Of a stretch of 64,000 nucleotides of DNA, positions 54,876-64,000 are shown piece by piece. The translations under genes and the position numbers were made by a program. The number at the start of each line of letters is the position of its first letter. Within the stretch, counting starts at the first letter, position 1. Source of the stretch: an uncultured Bacteroidales bacterium (GTDB lineage: Bacteria > Bacteroidota > Bacteroidia > Bacteroidales > UBA932); the NCBI GenBank assembly GCA_900319855.1, contig ONQC01000004.1:62001-126000 (forward strand). The letters are read 5' to 3'. Below the pieces are notes generated by a model. The model did no database searches. It saw only the letters and a program-made list of their open reading frames with translations, and was not told the DNA's origin.

Positions 54876-57800
54876 ATGAGTCGAAAAGTATTTGGTCAGA
54901 GTGCCCAGAGCGTCGGGTTTTCCACTCTTCTCTCAAAAATAGATGCCAACCAGCCGCTCTTGTTGCTGCCCCTCCGTCTGGAAACCCATTTCCGGGGTTC
55001 TGAAGGCGGAAAACGGGAACTCTGTGTCCGTATCTATCCGGATGAGATTTTCCTGGATTATTCCCGACAGACGCTGACGCCGGAAGAACTGGAGGCGGGC
55101 AAGTATTTCTGGATGCAGTGGTACATCGCCAGCGGCAGCCAGACGCGTGAGTACGAGGCCTGGGAGGTCCTGTGCAAGAAGTACAAGCCAGCGCATGCTG
55201 CCTGGGTGGCCCGTATGACGCGTTTTGATAATTTTTACAGTTACCTTCCCGGCAATCCCTTGTTCTATCGCCGTCCTTATGGGCAACTGATCCGGGTGGA
55301 TGAGGCTTGTGATATGATTTACAGCCACCTGGAGGGTGTCGTGCTGGATGATGACAACACGCCTTATACCTCAACTGGAGAAACGAAAAACGAGCACATG
55401 CTACGGGTTTGTCTGGTCGCGGTCAAGGAGGAACTCTCCAAGATCGATGCCGATATCATGTACTGCGAACGTATCGTCGACTACCTGTATGACAAGCTGA
55501 CGTCGACCCTGTCGTTCCTATCCCTCCGTCTGGATACTTTCCAGCATTTCTATGACCGGTATCCGCATTACACCAACAATACGCGCACGCTGGAGGCCTG
55601 GGACCTGGATTATACTTTATTAAAGTCAATGCGGGAGGATGTCCGTCTGCTGATGGCCAAATTCGAAGGGAAACGGATTTCGCTCGACGAGATGATCCGG
55701 AGTTACCTGGATGACCCGAAGAATGATATTTTCCCAAAGGCCCTGGACAATAGCAGGAAACCGCATGCACCAAAGGTCGACCTCCTGCCGGACCGTTTCC
55801 TGCTGATTGCGGAGCCGATGGACAAGGACAAACCGCAACGGGTCTACTTTGGCAATCCCGTGAACCATAAAATCAAGATGGTCCCCGATCCGGAGGCCAT
55901 TCAGGAATCTATCCGGCTTAAGGATGGCATGCTGGCGTTCACCGGGCCATTGAAATGGATGGCGGATTACGACCAGGCTTGTGCCGATGGAATGGCTATC
56001 ACCCTGCCGCTGGAAAAGGAAGAGACGGCTTTCCGGTATCTCTACGTATTGGGTATCAGCGAAAAAGCCGATATTTACAATTTTGCGAAGGTCCTTAACG
56101 GTCATAATTATCTGGGTGAAGGCATGTCGTTTATCAGCCGGAACAGCCCGACCAACCTGGTGGATGGCGGTGCCGGTTCGGATGTCCTCACTCCGGAGCA
56201 GGAACGTCGGATACGGTATGACATCGAAGTCTGCGAGTCCTTTAACTATTCTACTCGCAATGACAGCCATCTTCTTGCTTCTGATGTCAAGATCCCTTAC
56301 ACTTCTTGCCTGGGAAGGATTCCCCGCTACGACCTTGCCGAACGGGAGAAGACCAAAGTCGCTTTCCGTTACCTGTGGGATGCCTTCGTAAGCAAGATCA
56401 ACGGGGCCGGCGAGGAATTTGACGCATTCCTCGGTTTTGTCGGGGATTTCCTGGTTGACTATGTCTCTGGCGGAACCCTTTTCCCGATGTTCCGGATCGG
56501 TGACGTGCCCTATGGGGTCCTGCCTGTCACGGATCATGAAAGAGTGTTGTCCTCCATCAAGAGCGGGGAAGATTTCCAGCTTTCTCTCCTGTATAAGACG
56601 CTCGTGACCTTTGGCAAAGAGTGGAAACGGCTTCGGGAAAACGATGTCATTGCAGCCGAACGGCTCGCCGGGGCTGATGCCGAACGAGATTATTTGAGCA
56701 TGGCCGGCCAGACGCCACGCTCCCTGGATATCAACACTCGCTGGATGATTGATTCTCCATTGCTGCCGGATCGGGGAGCCGTGGTCGGGGATGCCCTGAC
56801 CCCGTTGTCGAAAGCGGATTATTTCCGGGCGACCCCTGTTGCAGATGGCATTAATAAATTTAATACCAGTGTACTGGCCTCGGAAATCCGGAATCGGTTC
56901 AAGGCGGCGGGGCTGCAGGAAGATGACAAGGAGATTGAAACGCTGATCTGCGAATTCTTTGATTTGTTCACCCATCGGCTGGATGCCTGGTTTACCGGGA
57001 TGGCTTTTTATCTGATGAAGCATCCGGAGGCCCGTACAGGCGGCGTCCGGAAGGAAATGCCGGCCATCGGAGCTTATGGCTGGGTTTTTGACCTTCAGGA
57101 AAACCGGAAGACAGGTTCGAAGCAGAAAGACGAGGGTGAATACATCCTTGCTCCTTCCATCCAGCATGCCTTGTCTGCGGCGGTCCTTCGTGCTGCCTAC
57201 TTGAATACCAAGGGCGTGGAAGGGGATCCGCACATGTGTGTCAATCTTTCTTCCATGCGCGCTCGTGCCGCCCTGCGGATGGTTGACGGCCTGAAAAACG
57301 GGATGTCTTCCGGCGTGGTGTTGGGAGCGGACCTGGAAAGGTATCTGCATGATGCCTACGACTTGTATGGTACATGGATGGATGCTTTCATCTATCCGCT
57401 GCGCAAACTATTCCCGCTCAGCATCGACATCAAGGCGGAGCAGACGGAAGACCGGAAGGTCAAGGCAGCCAATTACATGATGCAGGTCATCAACGGCGAG
57501 GCGCTGCTGAACACCTTCCTGACAACCTGGAATTATAATGGACGGCTGGCTAAGTGGCTGGAAGATAACCGGATGAGCCTGCCTTGGTATGAATTATTGA
57601 GCAAGACTCCTTTCTTCAACGACGACCTGACCATGCGGACGGTCCTGTTCCAGTGTATCGAGCGCATGTATGATTCGTACGATGCATTGAACGACCTGTT
57701 ACTGGCGGAAGGCGTTCATCGGCTTGTAATGGGGGACGAGGCTTCTTTCACGGCCATTACGCGGTTCATGTCCAAGGGGACGGGTAACCTGCCGGATCCT

Positions 57801-59531
57801 GAGATCTTGAAGTCGCCCATGAAGTACGCTTCTGTTTCCCACAAAACAGCCCTGGTCCTTCCGAGGGCATCAAAGGCCTCCGGACGTCTGGGTAAGGCTG
57901 AGCCGGATCTGAATGCCTGGGTGTTGGAGAAACTGGGCGGCATGGGCAATATCTGGTTCAAGGTGGAGTATACCGGACCGGACAATGTCGTTTCCATCGA
58001 TCCTTTCGTCAGTCTGGCGGATGTGGGTGTCGAGCCGCTCGAATACCTCTATGTTTCCGGCAACGAACACGCCTTCATGACGTTGCTGGAATATCGCTGG
58101 CGTCTCCGTAACGGGCAGTTCCGCGGAAAGGTCCGGATCCTGACCGGTAATCCTACCCAGCGGGAAACGTTCGAGATCATGGATGCTCCGCTCTTCACCC
58201 TGTATGAAGACTCCCTCCGGATCAGTTCGTTGCGGTCCATGCTTGCCCATTCATCCGTGATGACCGTTTCTGCCTGGAATCCGCTGATCGTCTCGGATGC
58301 CGATATCGCCCGGTCTACGGACCTGGACGAACTCTCCGGACGATACATCGCCTTGCATGCTTCCCTGGTCTCCTTGGAACAGGCGATGGCTTCTGTCCTG
58401 GGTGAAATCGTGCCGGGAATGCCCCTGAATGATGATACCCTCTCCGAAATGCTGTCCCTTCAGGCTGAATGTCTCAGTTGCGCTGTGTTCGAGGCGGCTG
58501 GCGATTATCCCGCCGCACTTTCCCTTACCGGCGTGGACAAGATCCGTGATCGCATCGACTACGATGCCATCATTGCAGAGCAGGAACGCTTCGTGACCCG
58601 CTTTAATTCCATACGGGAGGAAGTGCGCCGGCGGATCGCGGCGGCAGAGGTAAAAGCGCCGGCAACAGGCGATCCTTTCAGCGCAGATGCCTATATGGAA
58701 GCCATCAAAGCTTTGACCCTGAATTCTTTCTGTGTAATCCCGCGATTCTGCCCGCAAGGTTTCATCGAAGAAGGATGGGAGGATACCTATACCCAGATTC
58801 TCCGCGAAGGGCTCTCTTATTACCAGTTGGCCCCTGAAGATTTCCAGAACTGGCTGGATTCGGTCGGCAGTGCCCGTTCCGGTGTCCGGCTATGGAATGA
58901 CGTGACGATGTTCCAGGAGATGGCCGGTATTCCGGAGGATGTGCCGGTCATTCTTCAGCAGCGTTCATCCGTAGGGAACAACCGGCATTGGATAGGCCTT
59001 CCGTTACCGGAAAACGATGAGCCGGACAGCGCCGATTCCATGGTCCTCTTTGGTGGAGACCGGCTCCGCAGAGGTTTAAAGAGCACCTTCTCCGGCCTTC
59101 TATTCGATGGGTGGACGGAGTATCTGCCACTGGAAGACAACACCGCCGGTGTGGTCTTCCGCGCGGATCAGCCCGATGCGGAGGCGCCGCAAGCCATCCT
59201 GCTTGCCGCATATCCTGAACTGAACCGGACCGACCATGGAGCGTGGGATCTGGATCATATCCTGGATATCCTGGATTCTACCCGTTTCCAGATGATGAAC
59301 CGGGCGGTTGATCCCGACCTGATCCTCCACGATCCGAAGCTCTCGAAGATCTTCCCGTTGCTGTCCGACCTGGACATTGACTTGACCGATGACGGCTTTG
59401 TCTATACTTCTTTCGTAGCCCCGGATGTCGTTCGTCGCAAGATCCGGGCAGCCATTGAGACCGGTATCTTCGACTATATGCCGGGTGGTACGATTCTGAA
59501 AGATTTCCTCAACGATGCGTCCTATGAGTAA
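54876..59531 (+). CDS. large uncharacterised protein of the giant-protein operon (1551 aa)
   Basis: A 1551-aa soluble protein without signal peptide, 12 bp after the previous gene. The N-terminus has LLLLPLRLETHF (28-39) and VRIYPDEIFLD (51-61), then GKYFWMQWYIASG; this series is a recurrent start of an uncharacterised protein family in several phyla (from memory). The middle contains a region rich in Asp/Tyr helices, and TLFPMFRIGDVPYGVLPV near 530-550, a motif also typical of the family. No nuclease, protease or glycosidase signature was found. It overlaps the next gene by 8 bp, which suggests coupled translation and fixed stoichiometry. Confidence 0.75.
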   Translation: MSRKVFGQSAQSVGFSTLLSKIDANQPLLLLPLRLETHFRGSEGGKRELCVRIYPDEIFLDYSRQTLTPEELEAGKYFWMQWYIASGSQTREYEAWEVLCKKYKPAHAAWVARMTRFDNFYSYLPGNPLFYRRPYGQLIRVDEACDMIYSHLEGVVLDDDNTPYTSTGETKNEHMLRVCLVAVKEELSKIDADIMYCERIVDYLYDKLTSTLSFLSLRLDTFQHFYDRYPHYTNNTRTLEAWDLDYTLLKSMREDVRLLMAKFEGKRISLDEMIRSYLDDPKNDIFPKALDNSRKPHAPKVDLLPDRFLLIAEPMDKDKPQRVYFGNPVNHKIKMVPDPEAIQESIRLKDGMLAFTGPLKWMADYDQACADGMAITLPLEKEETAFRYLYVLGISEKADIYNFAKVLNGHNYLGEGMSFISRNSPTNLVDGGAGSDVLTPEQERRIRYDIEVCESFNYSTRNDSHLLASDVKIPYTSCLGRIPRYDLAEREKTKVAFRYLWDAFVSKINGAGEEFDAFLGFVGDFLVDYVSGGTLFPMFRIGDVPYGVLPVTDHERVLSSIKSGEDFQLSLLYKTLVTFGKEWKRLRENDVIAAERLAGADAERDYLSMAGQTPRSLDINTRWMIDSPLLPDRGAVVGDALTPLSKADYFRATPVADGINKFNTSVLASEIRNRFKAAGLQEDDKEIETLICEFFDLFTHRLDAWFTGMAFYLMKHPEARTGGVRKEMPAIGAYGWVFDLQENRKTGSKQKDEGEYILAPSIQHALSAAVLRAAYLNTKGVEGDPHMCVNLSSMRARAALRMVDGLKNGMSSGVVLGADLERYLHDAYDLYGTWMDAFIYPLRKLFPLSIDIKAEQTEDRKVKAANYMMQVINGEALLNTFLTTWNYNGRLAKWLEDNRMSLPWYELLSKTPFFNDDLTMRTVLFQCIERMYDSYDALNDLLLAEGVHRLVMGDEASFTAITRFMSKGTGNLPDPEILKSPMKYASVSHKTALVLPRASKASGRLGKAEPDLNAWVLEKLGGMGNIWFKVEYTGPDNVVSIDPFVSLADVGVEPLEYLYVSGNEHAFMTLLEYRWRLRNGQFRGKVRILTGNPTQRETFEIMDAPLFTLYEDSLRISSLRSMLAHSSVMTVSAWNPLIVSDADIARSTDLDELSGRYIALHASLVSLEQAMASVLGEIVPGMPLNDDTLSEMLSLQAECLSCAVFEAAGDYPAALSLTGVDKIRDRIDYDAIIAEQERFVTRFNSIREEVRRRIAAAEVKAPATGDPFSADAYMEAIKALTLNSFCVIPRFCPQGFIEEGWEDTYTQILREGLSYYQLAPEDFQNWLDSVGSARSGVRLWNDVTMFQEMAGIPEDVPVILQQRSSVGNNRHWIGLPLPENDEPDSADSMVLFGGDRLRRGLKSTFSGLLFDGWTEYLPLEDNTAGVVFRADQPDAEAPQAILLAAYPELNRTDHGAWDLDHILDILDSTRFQMMNRAVDPDLILHDPKLSKIFPLLSDLDIDLTDDGFVYTSFVAPDVVRRKIRAAIETGIFDYMPGGTILKDFLNDASYE

Positions 59532-61389
59532 GAAAGAACAAACCTTTACAATCCCCGCGGCTTGGTCCAATACGGACGAAATCGACAAGCGAGGTGTATG
59601 GCAGGCAAGGATATTCAAGCGTTTTGAGCCCCGAACCTGCCGGGCGGATTATTCCCAGGCCCTGTCCTTCGAGGTCCATGATCCGATGTGGATGCTCTCC
59701 CGCCAGTGGCAGTTCGGCCGTTTCCGGGCGAATGACTGCGGAACCTTGATCAATGCCTGTGTCCAGCTTCAGCGGCAGGCTGTGGATGGAATCTGCCATG
59801 GTCAGGATGTCTCTACCCGAAAGGCGATTTCTCCTTCAGATCCGGTTGAACCCGTGGTCGAATCCGTGAGTGCGAAACTTACCTTTTCGGTCCGGGTGGA
59901 ATCCGCTGTCCATCTGCGGAAGATGATCCGCAGTCGCTTTGATGCTGACAAGGCTGCCCGTTTGCTGGAGATGTTGTTGCATCAGTACAAGATTGATGTC
60001 GCTACCATGCGGGATGAGGAGAATCCGATTACGGATATCATTGATTCCGTCAATGAAAACCGTACCCGTTTCCTGACTGTTTACGGCGGCCGCTGTTTCG
60101 ATGGGGTTCGGGTCTATGAAGATACCGGTTTCGCTGCCAAAGTAAAGGCTGTCTTGTCAAAACAGGAAGCCAACTCGCTCTGGAATGATTTCCGGGATTG
60201 GTTCAACGGGATGTACCAGCCGGAAAATGGACGGGATTCTTATTGGAACCCGGAAAAACTCGGCTATGAGTTCATGTTGACCAGCGGGTCCCGTGGCTAT
60301 GTGGCTGAAAACTACAGTACGGGCCATGTCGGCTGGTATTCATTTGACAGAGTCGCCTCCAAGGGAAAGGATGTGATAACGGAGAAGAAGTTTTCTTTTA
60401 TTCCGACCATTGCGACCTTTCCTGCCGCCCCGGCCAGGCGTCTGTGGGAATATGAAGACCGTCGGACTCATTTCGGTAACCTGACCAACAAGGATGTGTC
60501 TCAACTGGCCAGTGCGGTCATGATGGAGTATGTCTCCCTGTACAGCAACGACTGGATGGTCATCCCGATGTACATCAAGCCCGGCATGATTACCGATATA
60601 AAGGAGATAACGGTGACGGACACTTTTGGGCAGACACGGGTCATCCGCCGTACGCCGCAGGAACATGACAACAATCCGGATGATCTTCCGTTCAGCGATC
60701 GATGGTCCTTGTTCAGCATATCTAAGGCGGATGCCTACAAGAACGACGACTTCAGTACGGAGCGGGGCCTGTTCTTCCCGTCTTCCTTGCTTCGCGTTGA
60801 GGAGAGCGAGCCAACGGAGGAAGTCCAGTTCCTGCGTGACGAAATGGCCAATATGCTTTGGGGTGTGGAGAATAAGATTGATGATGGATGTGGTGGGTAC
60901 ATGTCCGGCGATACGCTGTCGAGCAAGGTCTTTGCCGTTATTGATGCCCAGCGTGGCGAGGCGGTGCAAGGCGAGGAACGCGCAGAGTTTTCCTTCCTGA
61001 TCCAGAACCGGGTGCCGATTCACTGGATCCCGTTCATTCCGCAGCAAATTCCGGGCGGATTCCGGCAGATCCGTTTCCGCCGCGGACGTATGCGGCTTTA
61101 TTACAAAGATGGTTACCATTCGGTACGTCCCAATACTTCCACATTGGCTGTCCGGCGAGAAGGTGATAAGATTAAACCACTGTATGTCAATGAGGAGGAA
61201 ATCCTTAGTTATGGTACCAAGGTGACCCTGACGACCCAGCGGACCCGCTGGACCGGCGGCAAGTCGTACCTCTGGCGCGGCTACGCCAAGAAGATTTCCG
61301 GTTATCAGGGCAACAGCGGCCTGATGTTCGACGAACTTCGAAAGATTGACAAGCCGAAGCCTCGGGAGGAAGGGGCTGAAAAGTCATGA
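59524..61389 (+). CDS. uncharacterised protein of the giant-protein operon (621 aa)
   Basis: A 621-aa soluble protein. ATG 59524 is chosen over ATG 59515 because both lie inside the previous gene and the later one gives the smaller overlap. DPMWMLSRQWQFGRF (53-67) is the strongest motif and, from memory, is shared by homologues as DPLW-L-RQWQ-GEF. RRLWEYEDRRTHFGNL near 305-320 and NDWMVIPMYIKPGMI near 342-356, followed by VTDTFGQ, are further family marks. HWIPFIPQQIPGG lies near the C-terminus. No enzyme motif is evident. It overlaps the glycosyltransferase-like gene by 4 bp (ATGA). Confidence 0.78.
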   Translation: MSKKEQTFTIPAAWSNTDEIDKRGVWQARIFKRFEPRTCRADYSQALSFEVHDPMWMLSRQWQFGRFRANDCGTLINACVQLQRQAVDGICHGQDVSTRKAISPSDPVEPVVESVSAKLTFSVRVESAVHLRKMIRSRFDADKAARLLEMLLHQYKIDVATMRDEENPITDIIDSVNENRTRFLTVYGGRCFDGVRVYEDTGFAAKVKAVLSKQEANSLWNDFRDWFNGMYQPENGRDSYWNPEKLGYEFMLTSGSRGYVAENYSTGHVGWYSFDRVASKGKDVITEKKFSFIPTIATFPAAPARRLWEYEDRRTHFGNLTNKDVSQLASAVMMEYVSLYSNDWMVIPMYIKPGMITDIKEITVTDTFGQTRVIRRTPQEHDNNPDDLPFSDRWSLFSISKADAYKNDDFSTERGLFFPSSLLRVEESEPTEEVQFLRDEMANMLWGVENKIDDGCGGYMSGDTLSSKVFAVIDAQRGEAVQGEERAEFSFLIQNRVPIHWIPFIPQQIPGGFRQIRFRRGRMRLYYKDGYHSVRPNTSTLAVRREGDKIKPLYVNEEEILSYGTKVTLTTQRTRWTGGKSYLWRGYAKKISGYQGNSGLMFDELRKIDKPKPREEGAEKS

Positions 61390-62216
61390 CGACCGGGCTC
61401 CATATCTTCAGTACGGCGCCGGGCGTCCGCAAGCGGGCTGGAAAGCCTTTCTCCCTGCCGGTTTTCGAAGTGATCTGCCAGGCGCTTTCGGCCCTGATGT
61501 GGCGGAAGCTGAACGGACCTATCAAGTTTTACGGGGACCGCGCCGCCTGCCGGTGGCTGGATGGCCTGGGCATGCTGGACTTGTATGATACCGTGGATGA
61601 CCGGGTGCTGGAAGCGATTCCTGCCGATATCAACCAGGAGATTTTCTGGGCCGGGGCGAAATTATTCGCCCTGCAGGCAGAGAAGGCGCCGGTAGCCATG
61701 GTGGATACGGACCTGATCGTCTGGAAGCCGCTTGACGGGCTGCTGCAGGATCCCTTGACGGTCTTGCACCGGGAAGACTTGATCGAGTGCTATATCCGGA
61801 AGGAGTACCTGAAAATCCGCCCTGACTATGTCTTCGATCCGGGCTGGGACTGGACCGTACGGCCCTGCAATACGGCTTTTGCCTATTTCGGAGATGACGC
61901 CTTCAAGGACAGGTATGTGGAGAAGGCGGTCGATTTTATGCGGGGAAACGGGGAGTATCCCAAGGAAATGGTTTCGCAGATGGTTTTCGCCGAACAGCGT
62001 CTGCTGGCCATGGAAGCCGTGAAAGAAGGCGTTCCGATCCATACGCTGGTCGGCGATCCTTTTGAGGCGGGGAACGAAGTTTTCACGCATTTATGGGGAG
62101 CCAAGAACATCGCGCGCAATGACAGGGGACAATGCCGGTTGCTGATCTTGTCTATGATGAACAAAATCAAGGAAGAAGATTCCTCGTTGTACGAAAAACT
62201 CCGGAAACTCGTCTGA
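61386..62216 (+). CDS. glycosyltransferase-like protein (DUF6734-like) of the giant-protein operon
   Basis: A 276-aa soluble protein overlapping the previous stop by 4 bp. MVDTDLIVWKPL (105-116) has the D107-x-D109 metal-nucleotide-sugar motif in the place expected for a GT-A glycosyltransferase. FWAGAKLFAL before it and the CNTAFAYFGDD segment after it resemble the DUF6734 or GT32-like group. The predicted activity would be sugar transfer using a nucleotide sugar and a divalent metal. Its acceptor could be one of the operon's large proteins, or it may just be carried with them. Activity is inferred from fold-level motifs only. Confidence 0.72.
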   Translation: MTTGLHIFSTAPGVRKRAGKPFSLPVFEVICQALSALMWRKLNGPIKFYGDRAACRWLDGLGMLDLYDTVDDRVLEAIPADINQEIFWAGAKLFALQAEKAPVAMVDTDLIVWKPLDGLLQDPLTVLHREDLIECYIRKEYLKIRPDYVFDPGWDWTVRPCNTAFAYFGDDAFKDRYVEKAVDFMRGNGEYPKEMVSQMVFAEQRLLAMEAVKEGVPIHTLVGDPFEAGNEVFTHLWGAKNIARNDRGQCRLLILSMMNKIKEEDSSLYEKLRKLV

Positions 62217-62227
62217 GTTCCCGGAGT
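62198..62227. terminator. bidirectional terminator hairpin at the end of the giant-protein operon
   Basis: ACTCCGG (62198-62204) pairs with CCGGAGT (62221-62227), and inner ACTC (62207-62210) pairs with GAGT (62215-62218) around GTCT. It covers the last codons of the GT-like gene. The plus side runs into CATTTATTT, the minus side into TTTTTCG, so it can stop both convergent transcripts. Confidence 0.8.
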
Positions 62228-62245
62228 CATTTATTTACCCAAAGC

Positions 62246-64000
62246 TTATTCGGCCGGGGCGGCTTCTGCTGCTTCGGCCGATGCCGTTTCAGCGGCCGGC
62301 GTGTCCGTAGCAGGAGCCTCGGCAACTTCTTCCGCTACCTGTTCGACCTGCTCGACCTGGGCCTTATGGCGCGGCAGGAACGGGATCTTGTCCAGGAACC
62401 AGAGCGTGCCGAAGGCCAGCAGGGCAAGGACCAGCAGGGTCCACAAGAAGGTGCGCAGGTGGGCTTTGCGCCGGGCGGCCGGATCGACGGCTTTCAGGCG
62501 CGGGAACTGGGCCAGGCTGGTCAGGTGGGAGCCGAACTTGATGCCGACGAAGGATTGCGCGTTGATGGCCCAGCCGTTGGCGTTGAGCATCGGGCCAAGG
62601 TCACGTTTCTTGAGCTTGCGCCAGGCCATGAACATGGACGGGCCGGAGATGACCAGCATGAGGACGGCGATGATCAGCAGGATTTTCCAGAGGGACAGGG
62701 CGGCCACGCCCTTGAAAATGGCGACCAGCGCCTGGGAAAGGTAGGCGACCGCCATGCCGATGGCGGCGAAGATACCGGCGAACTTGGCGATGTCGAAAGC
62801 CGACTTCGGGGCGGCGGGCTTGCCGTCGGCAGGAGCGTTGGTGGCATTGTCCGCGGTAGCCGTCAGGTCGGCCAGTGACTTGTCGTTCTTCTCGGAGGCG
62901 GACTTGTTGATCTTGTCGGAGATCCAGCGGCCGACTTTCTTGTACGGAGCCCAGAAGGCCTGGCGGACGCTGATCGGGTTGTCGACGATCTTGGTCACCG
63001 TGGCATCCCAATCGACGCCGTCGCGGTCATAGAAGACCGCATTGCGGCCCACGCGCAGGTCGTCCACGTCGCCGTCGGTCAGCACGGCTGCGATGTCCAT
63101 GTTCTTGCCGAGTTTCTTGCTGTGGCAGGCGCAGTAGAGGATGTACATCCCGCTGAGCCCGGCCATGTCGGCGTGCTTGCCCATGTCCTGGACCCGGATA
63201 CACAGGTCCGTAGAACGCTGGTCGATGTAGAGTCGACCGGCCTGGAAGATGGCCTTCCGTTCCGGATCGAGGCTGTAGAAGTCGCTGAATACGACGTAGT
63301 TGTTGAGGAAGCGGTAGAAGTTCTTGTAGAGCCGCAGCAGTTTGTCGACGGCTTCGATAGACAGGGCTTCTTCCTCCAGGGCCTTGTCCTGCTCCACAAG
63401 GGCGAGCAGGTCGGCCTTGCGGTCTTCCTTGAGGAGGGCTTCGACGGCTTCAAGACCAAGGTCTTCCACTTCCGCACCCTTCTTTTCGCCCATCCAGGCC
63501 GTGTACGGGCCGAATTTGGCAAGGACGCCCAGCCACTGGGCTTCGGTGATGCTTTCTTGTTTCGGGAAATCCACGTCGAGGACGAGGGCTTTCAGGGTGT
63601 CGAAAGCCCCCTGCCAGGCCGGGTTGAGGCCGCCCTTGAGGGGCAGGACCTGCTCATGGGTCGGACGGGCGAGGGGATAGGTGGCGATTTCATCGGCACG
63701 CAGCGAGAGGTTTTCCCCGCTGATGGCCCCGATCTTCTCGGCGGACACATCGACCGCGTCGGAAACGGCCTCGTCGAAGGAGATGAGCTTGCAGCGCATG
63801 AAATAGTCTGCGATCTTGTCCTTCAGTGAATTGCAGGCATCCAGTGCGGCAGCGGTATTGTCTCCGTACGGGAAGGCGTCCTTGCCGGCGGCTTCTTTCC
63901 ATGCCTTGAAATCGGCAGCAGCCGTGTAGAAGGCTTCGATGTGGTCGGCCGTGATGCCGTCGGCACCGCTACGGTCGGTCGCTTTCCCGATCTTCTCTGA
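62246..64000 (-). CDS. uncharacterised inner-membrane protein, 5' end outside the window
   Basis: At least 584 residues; the frame is open to the right edge, so the N-terminus is missing. An apparent start at 63799 is internal. The visible N-terminal part is soluble and helical, with ARPTHEQVLPLKGGLNPAWQ and IDQRSTDLCIRVQDMGKHAD motifs I do not recognise. Three hydrophobic segments follow (about nt 62700-62775, 62625-62690 and 62385-62450), with a soluble loop between the second and third, then an Ala/Glu-rich tail. It could be an unknown membrane-linked regulator. It is convergent with the giant-protein operon, so a functional link is possible but not supported. Confidence 0.75.
   Translation of the reverse strand, partial: SEKIGKATDRSGADGITADHIEAFYTAAADFKAWKEAAGKDAFPYGDNTAAALDACNSLKDKIADYFMRCKLISFDEAVSDAVDVSAEKIGAISGENLSLRADEIATYPLARPTHEQVLPLKGGLNPAWQGAFDTLKALVLDVDFPKQESITEAQWLGVLAKFGPYTAWMGEKKGAEVEDLGLEAVEALLKEDRKADLLALVEQDKALEEEALSIEAVDKLLRLYKNFYRFLNNYVVFSDFYSLDPERKAIFQAGRLYIDQRSTDLCIRVQDMGKHADMAGLSGMYILYCACHSKKLGKNMDIAAVLTDGDVDDLRVGRNAVFYDRDGVDWDATVTKIVDNPISVRQAFWAPYKKVGRWISDKINKSASEKNDKSLADLTATADNATNAPADGKPAAPKSAFDIAKFAGIFAAIGMAVAYLSQALVAIFKGVAALSLWKILLIIAVLMLVISGPSMFMAWRKLKKRDLGPMLNANGWAINAQSFVGIKFGSHLTSLAQFPRLKAVDPAARRKAHLRTFLWTLLVLALLAFGTLWFLDKIPFLPRHKAQVEQVEQVAEEVAEAPATDTPAAETASAEAAEAAPAE

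Noticed and set aside
45615..62216. Prophage or contractile injection system in the giant-protein operon
   Set aside because: No tail sheath, tube, baseplate, capsid, terminase, integrase or AAA+ ATPase motif was recognised in any of the five proteins.
1..64000. tRNA, rRNA, CRISPR or insertion sequence
   Set aside because: No spaced direct-repeat array, transposase frame, flanking inverted repeats with target duplication, or tRNA-like cloverleaf was seen on reading both strands.

Overview
This 64 kb window comes from a GC-rich member of the Bacteroidota, most likely order Bacteroidales. The signs are two SusC/SusD pairs, BACON and FISUMP-type surface lipoproteins, many Sec/SPII lipoproteins, an XylR-type (LacI-like sensor plus AraC HTH) regulator, DUF4491 and DUF362 proteins, and promoters carrying the Bacteroidota -7 element TAnnTTTG. 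I saw no rRNA, tRNA, CRISPR array, insertion sequence or integrase. No composition or database search was run; family names come from reading the translated proteins.

Region 1 (1-25 kb) is a polysaccharide utilization locus for an amino-sugar glycan, probably chitin or chitosan. A long minus-strand operon (18184 to 196) encodes a GH18 lipoprotein, SusC1, SusD1, a second SusC broken by one in-frame TGA, SusD2, two BACON lipoproteins, a FISUMP lipoprotein, a second GH18 and a small GH20-like enzyme. Upstream, also on the minus strand, are a GH2 enzyme resembling exo-beta-D-glucosaminidase, an alkaline phosphatase and a ROK sugar kinase. A GH20 hexosaminidase is divergent from these. Surface GH18s would make oligomers, SusCD would import them, the exo-enzymes would release GlcN/GlcNAc, and the ROK kinase could phosphorylate it.

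Region 2 (25-31 kb) continues the GH20 operon with an XylR-type regulator and three tandem histidine phosphatases, the first fused to a propeller-like domain. Direct repeats of TTTGCGTAATT, 21 bp apart, lie between the two divergent promoters, and related copies lie upstream of the GH18/SusCD operon. They are candidate operators for the regulator.

Region 3 (30.7-45.4 kb) holds a GH78 alpha-L-rhamnosidase, housekeeping or accessory genes (orphan protein, DUF4491, metallophosphoesterase, Tat-exported flavodoxin-ferredoxin, NAD-binding protein, AraC regulator, DUF362 lipoprotein) and a tight rhamnose catabolic operon rhaB-rhaA-rhaT-rhaD. A decayed C-terminal copy of the flavodoxin-ferredoxin gene remains between two of these genes.

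Region 4 (45.5-62.2 kb) is the most unusual part. Five co-directional genes, tightly spaced or overlapping, encode a 1873-aa protein (long coiled coils plus a DUF6603-like beta region), three large proteins of unknown function (1207, 1551 and about 621 aa) and a small glycosyltransferase-like protein with a DxD motif. None has a Sec signal. This looks like an undescribed multi-protein assembly and is the main candidate system. A convergent gene for a membrane protein of unknown function runs off the right edge.
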